A stretch of 29,509 nt of DNA. Origin: an uncultured Lachnospiraceae bacterium. GTDB taxonomy: Bacteria > Bacillota > Clostridia > Lachnospirales > Lachnospiraceae. The position numbers and the translations under genes are program-made. The notes beneath the pieces are model-generated. The model had not been told where the DNA came from and did no database searches. It worked only from the letters and a program-made list of their open reading frames with translations. Positions 1-4,826 of this stretch are shown here, piece after piece. The DNA is taken from NCBI GenBank assembly GCA_934408585.1, contig CAKRVA010000020.1, positions 1 through 29,509 on the forward strand. Direction: 5' to 3'. Positions within the stretch are counted from its first letter, which is position 1. Every line of letters begins with the position of its first letter.

Positions 1-581
1 GGAATGAAAAATGATTTGTCATTTCTGATTATGAATGAAATGCATCTGTATGAGCATCAGTCCACGTATACGCCGAACATGCCGTTGAGGGATTTGTTTT
101 ATGTGGCAGATTTGTTGCAGGTCCATGTGAAGGAGGAGTCTTTGTACAGCTCCAAGCAGATTAAACTGCCGACCCCACATTTTGTGGTGTTTTACAATGG
201 AAGTGAGGAACGACCGGAGAAGACGGAACTGAAACTGTCAGAGGCATTTGAGAAGATGACAGAGACACCGGAGCTGGAGCTGAAGGTAACGATACTGAAC
301 ATCAATTCTGGGAAGAATGAAAAACTGAAGGAAGGTTGTCCGGTATTAAAGGAATATATGCAGTATGTCGAGAAAATCAGAGAAAACAGAAAGAGAATGC
401 CCTTGGAGGAAGCAGTGGAAGAAGCAATCGGATACTGTATCGGGAATGGAATTCTGAGGGAGTTTTTACTGAGGCAGAGAGCGGAGGTAATGAAGATGAG
501 TATCTATGAATACGATGAGGAACGGGAACTGGCATTGATTCGGAGAGATGAGCGGGAAATGGGAATAGAGCAGGGAATCGA
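1..581 (+). repeat. Long direct repeat, left copy (rpn gene)
   Basis: Bases 1-419 are identical to 28558-28976. From 420 to about 581 only scattered substitutions occur, and after that the copies diverge. The true left end lies outside the window. Confidence 0.95.
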
Positions 582-735
582 ACTTGAAAAAGAAAACAAC
601 ATCAAATCCATTGTTGTTTTGTGTCGGAAGTTTGGAAGGAACAGGGAGCAAACGATTTCTGAATTAATGGAGCAATGCCATCTCCCAAAAGAACAGGCAC
701 AGGACAAGGTAGAACTTTATTGGAAAAAAGATTGA
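1..735 (+). CDS. Rpn family recombination-promoting nuclease / putative transposase, copy 1 (5' end outside window)
   Basis: This is the 3' portion of an Rpn-type (YhgA-like, PD-(D/E)XK fold) DNA endonuclease; the reading frame is open through base 1, so the start lies upstream. The visible part has the family's Asp in MKNDLSF and the Glu-x-Gln of YEHQST, followed by the MPLRDLFYV block. The last third is highly charged (ERELALIRRDEREMG) and ends in a short helical tail. It is nearly identical to the complete copy at 28405-29361 but lacks 23 residues in the charged segment and has a different final 35 residues. Family members cut DNA, promote RecA-independent recombination, and some act in phage defence. 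A strong internal ribosome site at 483-488 could start a separate C-terminal product at 496. No terminator follows; a MerR-type promoter begins 9 nt after the stop. The family is clear; the cellular role is inferred. Confidence 0.85.
   Translation, partial: GMKNDLSFLIMNEMHLYEHQSTYTPNMPLRDLFYVADLLQVHVKEESLYSSKQIKLPTPHFVVFYNGSEERPEKTELKLSEAFEKMTETPELELKVTILNINSGKNEKLKEGCPVLKEYMQYVEKIRENRKRMPLEEAVEEAIGYCIGNGILREFLLRQRAEVMKMSIYEYDEERELALIRRDEREMGIEQGIELEKENNIKSIVVLCRKFGRNREQTISELMEQCHLPKEQAQDKVELYWKKD
483..498 (+). promoter_or_regulatory. Internal Shine-Dalgarno and in-frame ATG inside rpn copy 1
   Basis: GGAGGT at 483-488 lies 8 nt (counted from the last G of GGAGG) before an ATG at 496 that is in frame with the nuclease. 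A second in-frame ATG at 490 is too close to the site to be favoured. Initiation at 496 would give a 79-residue C-terminal protein beginning MSIYEYDEE. The same site is conserved in copy 2. Intragenic short products acting as antitoxins are known for E. coli Rpn proteins; that this site works the same way is inference. Confidence 0.5.
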
Positions 736-743
736 AAAAACAC

Positions 744-774
744 TTGACTCCTACGTTACGTAATAGTTTAGAGT
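744..774 (+). promoter_or_regulatory. MerR/TipA-type promoter with 19-bp spacer and central dyad
   Basis: TTGACT (744-749) and TAGAGT (769-774) are separated by 19 bp, the overlong spacer typical of promoters that MerR-family activators untwist. The spacer contains the dyad TACGT-T-ACGTA (752-762), and the ACGTT core resembles operators of TipA/Mta-type regulators. It lies just upstream of the TipA-like gene, implying autoregulation of that gene and probably of the acetyltransferases behind it. Confidence 0.75.
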
Positions 775-800
775 ATGCATATCGAGAGGAGAAAATGAAG

Positions 801-1529
801 ATGATGACAGTGAAAGAGGTAAGTAAAATTACGGGAGTGAGTATACGCACTTTGCAATATTACGATACCATTGGACTCTTAAAGCCAAATACATATACAG
901 AGTCCGGATACAGGCTGTATGACGATACGGCACTGGAAAGGCTGCAGCAAATCTTACTGTTTAAAGAATTGGAATTTTCTCTCAAAGAAATTAAGATGAT
1001 TATAGATGCACCCGGTTTTGACAGGAATAAGGCGTTAGAGCAGCAGATAGAGCTTTTGACGATGAAGAAGGAGCATCTTGAAAATCTGATTAATTTTGCT
1101 CGTGGAATCAAAAAGTTAGGAGTGAAAAAGATGGATTTTACAGTATTTGATACAAAAAAACTCGATGAATATTCAAAACGTGCAAAAGAGCAGTGGGGAA
1201 AAACGAAAGAATATGAGGCGTTTGAAGAAAAAGAAAAGAAACGGACAAAAGAAGAGGAACAGACTTTGGCAAGTGACTTTATGCTGATTTTTGTGGAGTT
1301 TGGCAAGATGAAAGCAAAAAATCCTGCTGACGAGGAAGTCCAGTTACAGGTAAAAAAATTACAGGATTATATTTCAAAGCATTATTATGACTGTTCCAGG
1401 GAAATATTGAGTGGACTTGGAAAGATGTACTCAGATGGCGGTGAGTTTACGGAGAACATTGATAAAGCAGGCGGACCGGGAACCGCAGAGTTTTCATCAA
1501 AGGCAATTGAAATATATTGCAAATCGTGA
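801..1529 (+). CDS. MerR family transcriptional regulator with TipAS antibiotic-recognition domain
   Basis: The N-terminal about 70 residues form a MerR winged helix (VKEVSKITGVSIRTLQYYD, then GLLKP and YRLYDD). A coiled-coil dimerisation helix follows. The C-terminal about 110 residues match the TipAS domain (W at the start of the domain, GLGKMYSDGGEFTENID, then a final Ala-Ile-x-x-Tyr helix). TipAS domains bind thiopeptides or other drugs, and the regulator then activates export or resistance genes. The start at 801 is chosen because AGGAG (787-791) lies 9 nt upstream; ATGs at 795 (3 nt) and 804 are alternatives. An upstream in-frame ATG at 675 would overlap the rpn gene and lacks support. 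It is probably the first gene of an operon with the two GNAT genes that follow. The inducer cannot be read from sequence. Confidence 0.9.
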   Translation: MMTVKEVSKITGVSIRTLQYYDTIGLLKPNTYTESGYRLYDDTALERLQQILLFKELEFSLKEIKMIIDAPGFDRNKALEQQIELLTMKKEHLENLINFARGIKKLGVKKMDFTVFDTKKLDEYSKRAKEQWGKTKEYEAFEEKEKKRTKEEEQTLASDFMLIFVEFGKMKAKNPADEEVQLQVKKLQDYISKHYYDCSREILSGLGKMYSDGGEFTENIDKAGGPGTAEFSSKAIEIYCKS

Positions 1530-1565
1530 GAAAGTAGAAGAAACATTTAAGAGGGAAGTGTAAAA

Positions 1566-2018
1566 ATGGCAATATCTTATCGAAGATTAACGGAAAAAGA
1601 ACTGGATTGTTTTATCAACATGCGAATTAACCAATTAAGAGAAGAAGGGGCAAAAGAAGAGATTGACCTGACTCCGGCATTAAAAGATTATTATACCCGG
1701 CATATGCAGGATGAAACATTTGTATCGTGGCTTGCGTTTGATGGGGATAAAATAATTGGAACGAGTGGGATGTCATTCGTGGAAAAACCACCATATTTTG
1801 GATGTCCAAGTGGCAAAATGGGTTTGCTTTCCAGCATGTTTACAAATCCGGAATATCGAAGACGGGGAATTGCCAGGGAATTACTCTCCCGTGTGGTAAA
1901 TGATGCACGCGAATACGGATGTGGAACAGTACAAATTACTGCCTCGGATATGGGAGTTAAGTTATATACGGACTTTGGATTTGTACATAACAACAACTTT
2001 ATGCAATACCGGCTTTAA
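1566..2018 (+). CDS. GNAT family N-acetyltransferase
   Basis: A 150-residue single-domain GNAT acetyltransferase. The acetyl-CoA pyrophosphate-binding motif A is seen as RRRGIARELL near residues 97-106, preceded by the beta4 strand GLLSSMFTNPEYR. The C-terminal half ends with the usual YTDFGF motif. The AGGGAAG ribosome site lies upstream of an ATG that starts 36 nt after the MerR gene stop. Placement behind a TipA-like regulator and ahead of a second GNAT suggests a stress- or drug-induced modification operon. The substrate (drug, peptide N-terminus, polyamine or other small amine) cannot be inferred. Length is normal for the family. Confidence 0.88.
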   Translation: MAISYRRLTEKELDCFINMRINQLREEGAKEEIDLTPALKDYYTRHMQDETFVSWLAFDGDKIIGTSGMSFVEKPPYFGCPSGKMGLLSSMFTNPEYRRRGIARELLSRVVNDAREYGCGTVQITASDMGVKLYTDFGFVHNNNFMQYRL

Positions 2019-2033
2019 AAGGAAAATATAGCT

Positions 2034-2486
2034 ATGAAAGAATACCGATATATTACATTACGGGAAGAACCGGTCTGGAAGGAAAAAGCAGCATCCTGGT
2101 TTCATGAGAAATGGAAAGTGCCGCGGGAAGCATACTTAGAATGCATGGATGCATACCTGAAAAAGGAAACTGAGTATGGGTGGTATTTATGCCTTGACGG
2201 GGAAAAGATTATTGCCGGGATGGGAGTAATTGAAAATGATTTTCATGACAGAAAGGATTTGAGTCCTAATGTTTGTGCAGTCTATACCGAGCAGCCATAC
2301 CGCAGTCAGGGAATTGCTGGAAAACTGCTGCACCTGGTGGTGGAGGATATGAAAGCAAAGGGAATATCACCGGTATATTTAATTACAGACCATATTGGAT
2401 TTTATGAGCGATATGGATGGGAGTTTTTGTGCATGGTTCAGGGAGATGGAGAACCAGAGATGACAAGAATGTATATTCATAGATAG
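2034..2486 (+). CDS. GNAT family N-acetyltransferase
   Basis: A second 150-residue GNAT, beginning 15 nt after the previous acetyltransferase and so probably co-transcribed. Motif A is YRSQGIAGKLL (residues about 90-100), preceded by the beta4 strand LSPNVCAVYTEQPYR. The C-terminal YERYGWEFL is the conserved cofactor-proximal segment. It is not a tandem duplicate of its neighbour: outside the acetyl-CoA motif the two share little. The architecture resembles small acetyltransferases acting on amine-bearing drugs or metabolites, but the substrate is unknown. No clear terminator follows; the next 200 bases contain a new promoter. Confidence 0.88.
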   Translation: MKEYRYITLREEPVWKEKAASWFHEKWKVPREAYLECMDAYLKKETEYGWYLCLDGEKIIAGMGVIENDFHDRKDLSPNVCAVYTEQPYRSQGIAGKLLHLVVEDMKAKGISPVYLITDHIGFYERYGWEFLCMVQGDGEPEMTRMYIHR

Positions 2487-2561
2487 CTGACCGGAGAATG
2501 TCGGTGACGGACCATTGGACGAAACATTACCGTGGTGTTACGATGCCGCATGATTTGTATG

Positions 2562-2590
2562 TTGTAAAAAACAGATAATTTTGGTATACT
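2562..2590 (+). promoter_or_regulatory. Extended -10 promoter for the methyltransferase gene
   Basis: TTGTAA (2562-2567) and TATACT (2585-2590) are spaced by 17 bp, and a TGG directly precedes the -10, making it an extended -10. Transcription would start near 2597, at the base of a hairpin in the leader. Confidence 0.6.
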
Positions 2591-2596
2591 TTTCCT

Positions 2597-2625
2597 GAAA
2601 ATGCTGCCCGTGAGGTGGCATTTTC
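2597..2625 (+). other. Hairpin in the 5' leader of the methyltransferase gene
   Basis: GAAAATGC (2597-2604) pairs with GCATTTTC (2618-2625), and wobble pairs can extend the stem inward. No T-run follows, so it is not an intrinsic terminator. It sits at the predicted transcript start and may protect the 5' end of the mRNA. Function is unknown. Confidence 0.4.
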
Positions 2626-2693
2626 AAAACCAAGTAGTTAGTCTGAACTAACGCAGAACGACAAAATGAGAAAATGGGAAGGAATCGTAAAAG

Positions 2694-3530
2694 ATGAAAT
2701 ATCACATTGAAAAAAATACGGTGCAGGAAACACTTGTAATTCCGATGTATGGGCGAAAAATGTGCTCCGAGTTATTTGGAGGATTGTATCGGGATGAAAC
2801 GGCAATCCGGCTGATTTCTGAAATTGATTATGATTTTTCATTATTGGAAAAGAAGGCAGAAAGCACCGTGCAACAATTTGGCTTTCTGGAAGTGGCAATG
2901 CGTCAGAACGATCTGGCATGGGAGGTACGGGATTACTTGAAGCAGCACCCGAAAGCAGCAGTGGTTAATCTGGGATGCGGATTGGATGCTACCGGAAGAA
3001 ACTGTGATAACGGTTCCTGCAAAATTTATAATCTGGATTTTCCGGATGTTATAGAAGTGAGAAACCAGCTTCTTCCAGCCGGAGAACGGGAGGAAAACAT
3101 TGGATGTAATCTGAATGATACTTCCTGGTTTGAAAAAATAGATGCAAAGGATGGAGCGGTATTTTATGCGGCAGGTGTGTTCTACTATTTTTTGAAGGAA
3201 CAGGTAAAAGCACTGATAGGAGCAATGGCAAAAGCATTCCCAGGTGGCAGGCTTGTTTTTGACGCGGCTGGAAAATCTGCGGTAAAAATGATGTTGAAAA
3301 CATGGATTAAGGATGCAGAAATACAGAATGTGGGAGCCTATTTCTCTGTGGAAAATGCAAAGCAGGAGATTTCCACATGGGGAGAGAATCTTCAGGTGTC
3401 AAGCCGTGGATATATGCTGGGGTATCAGAGTCTTAATGACCCGTCTGTTAAAAAGCTGTACCGTGTTTTGGCAAAAATTGGAGACAACTGGATGAAGATG
3501 CAGATTGTTCGAGTGGATTTTCCTTTTTAA
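2694..3530 (+). CDS. Class I SAM-dependent methyltransferase, leucine carboxyl methyltransferase (LCMT/PPM-like) family
   Basis: A 278-residue protein of the LCMT-like O-methyltransferase family. The SAM-binding motif I is VVNLGCGLDATG (about residues 90-101). It is followed by the acidic motif II YNLDFPDVIEVR, where the Asp contacts the ribose, and by the family segment AAGVFYYF about 60 residues later. Bacterial homologues include polyketide-tailoring O-methyltransferases as well as many uncharacterised proteins, so the substrate is unknown. The start at 2694 is supported by GGAAGG about 10 nt upstream and by the following N-terminal KNTVQETLVIPMYGR, typical of the family. The gene has its own promoter, a hairpin in the leader and a strong terminator, so it is monocistronic. 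Confidence 0.82.
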   Translation: MKYHIEKNTVQETLVIPMYGRKMCSELFGGLYRDETAIRLISEIDYDFSLLEKKAESTVQQFGFLEVAMRQNDLAWEVRDYLKQHPKAAVVNLGCGLDATGRNCDNGSCKIYNLDFPDVIEVRNQLLPAGEREENIGCNLNDTSWFEKIDAKDGAVFYAAGVFYYFLKEQVKALIGAMAKAFPGGRLVFDAAGKSAVKMMLKTWIKDAEIQNVGAYFSVENAKQEISTWGENLQVSSRGYMLGYQSLNDPSVKKLYRVLAKIGDNWMKMQIVRVDFPF

Positions 3531-3547
3531 TTTAATAAAGATGTGAT

Positions 3548-3592
3548 AAAATAACATCAAATGAGAAACGATGACATTTGATGTTATTTTTA
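3548..3592 (+). terminator. Strong intrinsic terminator after the methyltransferase gene
   Basis: A perfect 16-bp stem (AAAATAACATCAAATG, 3548-3563, with its complement at 3575-3590) around an 11-nt loop ends in a T-run. The A-rich left flank means it may also act on the opposite strand. Confidence 0.85.
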
Positions 3593-3611
3593 TTTATAAG
3601 GGAGATTCGGA

Positions 3612-4766
3612 ATGAATGGAATACTAAAAGTATTGACCTGTATTCTTGGAGCACTGGCAGTAATTGCCTGCCTGGCTACCGTGGGAATATTGGGATATTC
3701 GATGATAAATCCGGGGAAGCAGCCAGCCATCGGAACGACAAAAACAGAGCAGTCGTCCGCTTCTGATAATGCCGGTGATGGAACAGGAGCCAATCAGGTG
3801 GTGCCAACTGAAATACCGTCCGTAACACCGGGACAGACCGCAGCTCCGACCGATTTGAACCATGTGCATGACTATAAGGAGCAGACCGTAAAGAAGGCAA
3901 CTTGTTATGAGGCAGGGCAAATCCGGTATTACTGCTCTTGTGGAGATGAGTATTATGTGGATGTGGTTTCTACCGGACATGTTGCAGATGACTGGGAAAT
4001 TGTCCGTACGCCAACGGAAAGTCAGGACGGTTTGCGGGTAAAGAAATGTATCTATTGTGATGAAATCGTGGCAAGCGAAAGCATTCCATATACGGGAAGC
4101 AACGGAAATGGAGCATCACCAACGGCTACGCCGGCACATGTGCATCAGTATACTGCGATTACCGAACGGGAACCATCCTGTACACTGGCAGGTTTACGAA
4201 GATACAGTTGTAGCTGTGGAAGCTTTTATACACAAAGCATTCCGGCGGCAGGACATGTTGCATCCGACTGGACAGAAGCCGAAAAAGCAACTTCGACACA
4301 TATGGGAACCGAGCAGAGGACGTGTGTGGTATGTGGTGTGGTTCTGGATTCCAGACCAACGGATATGGTTTCGGCAAGTCCATCAGCATCAAGTGCAGCT
4401 TCGGCAAGTCCGCAGGCGACCGGAACGGCAAATCCAACATCGCAAAAAGGAGCTTCGCCGGTTCCGACTGCAACGCCACACTCTCACAACTATGTGTCCT
4501 ATGTGTTAAAGGAAGCAAATTGTACGGAAAAAGGAATTCGTTCTTTTGTGTGTAGCTGCGGAAGCTCTTATGCAGAGAGTATTGAACTTGACTTAAATAA
4601 TCACACTTATCGGGCAGTGGTTATTCCACCGACCAATACAACACAGGGGTATACGATTTATACCTGTATCCGTTGTAATGCAAGCTACAGCGACAATTAT
4701 ACAATGCCATTAGACCCACAGCAGGCGTATCAGGTAAGTAACAGTTCGCCGTCGCCAACAAAATAA
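3612..4766 (+). CDS. Membrane-anchored secreted protein with three Cys-rich repeat modules
   Basis: I do not recognise a named family. Residues 4-32 form one hydrophobic segment behind a single Lys: a signal anchor, or less likely a lipoprotein signal ending at Cys20 in VIAC. A Ser/Thr/Ala/Pro linker follows. Three modules of about 75-80 residues start near residues 84, 176 and 290, each opening with His-x-His-x-Tyr (HVHDY, HVHQY, HSHNY). Each contains Cys, Gly, then a Tyr/Phe-x-Cys-x-Cys-Gly pattern (YYCSCG, YSCSCG, FVCSCG), a His after about 15 residues, and a closing Cys-x-x-Cys (CIYC, CVVC, CIRC). The modules are separated by low-complexity Ser/Ala/Thr/Pro spacers. Such repeats occur in Clostridia surface proteins. 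The Cys and His spacing suggests metal binding or disulphides. A GGGAG ribosome site precedes the ATG. The role is unknown; the extracellular location is inferred. Confidence 0.8.
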   Translation: MNGILKVLTCILGALAVIACLATVGILGYSMINPGKQPAIGTTKTEQSSASDNAGDGTGANQVVPTEIPSVTPGQTAAPTDLNHVHDYKEQTVKKATCYEAGQIRYYCSCGDEYYVDVVSTGHVADDWEIVRTPTESQDGLRVKKCIYCDEIVASESIPYTGSNGNGASPTATPAHVHQYTAITEREPSCTLAGLRRYSCSCGSFYTQSIPAAGHVASDWTEAEKATSTHMGTEQRTCVVCGVVLDSRPTDMVSASPSASSAASASPQATGTANPTSQKGASPVPTATPHSHNYVSYVLKEANCTEKGIRSFVCSCGSSYAESIELDLNNHTYRAVVIPPTNTTQGYTIYTCIRCNASYSDNYTMPLDPQQAYQVSNSSPSPTK

Positions 4767-4777
4767 ATGTAAAGTAA

Positions 4778-4824
4778 TAATCCCTCCTGGACATGCATAT
4801 AAAAAGTATGAGCAGGAGGGATTA
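4778..4824 (+). promoter_or_regulatory. Hairpin sequestering the ribosome site of the calcium ATPase gene
   Basis: TAATCCCTCCTG (4778-4789) is perfectly complementary to CAGGAGGGATTA (4813-4824), giving a 12-bp stem with a 23-nt loop. The right arm contains the entire AGGAGGG Shine-Dalgarno (4814-4820), 6 nt before the ATG at 4827. No T-run follows, so an ordinary terminator is unlikely. The structure suggests translational control by temperature, ion or ligand. The spacer is too short for a full yybP-ykoY riboswitch. Confidence 0.65.
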
Positions 4825-4826
4825 CT

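Noticed and set aside
4057..4509. 150-codon plus-strand open frame in the Cys-repeat gene
   Set aside because: It is an alternate frame of the repeat protein, without a ribosome site; the Cys/His periodicity belongs to the main frame.
4767..4826. yybP-ykoY manganese riboswitch ahead of the cation ATPase
   Set aside because: Only 60 bases are available, and they form one simple hairpin without the conserved loops.
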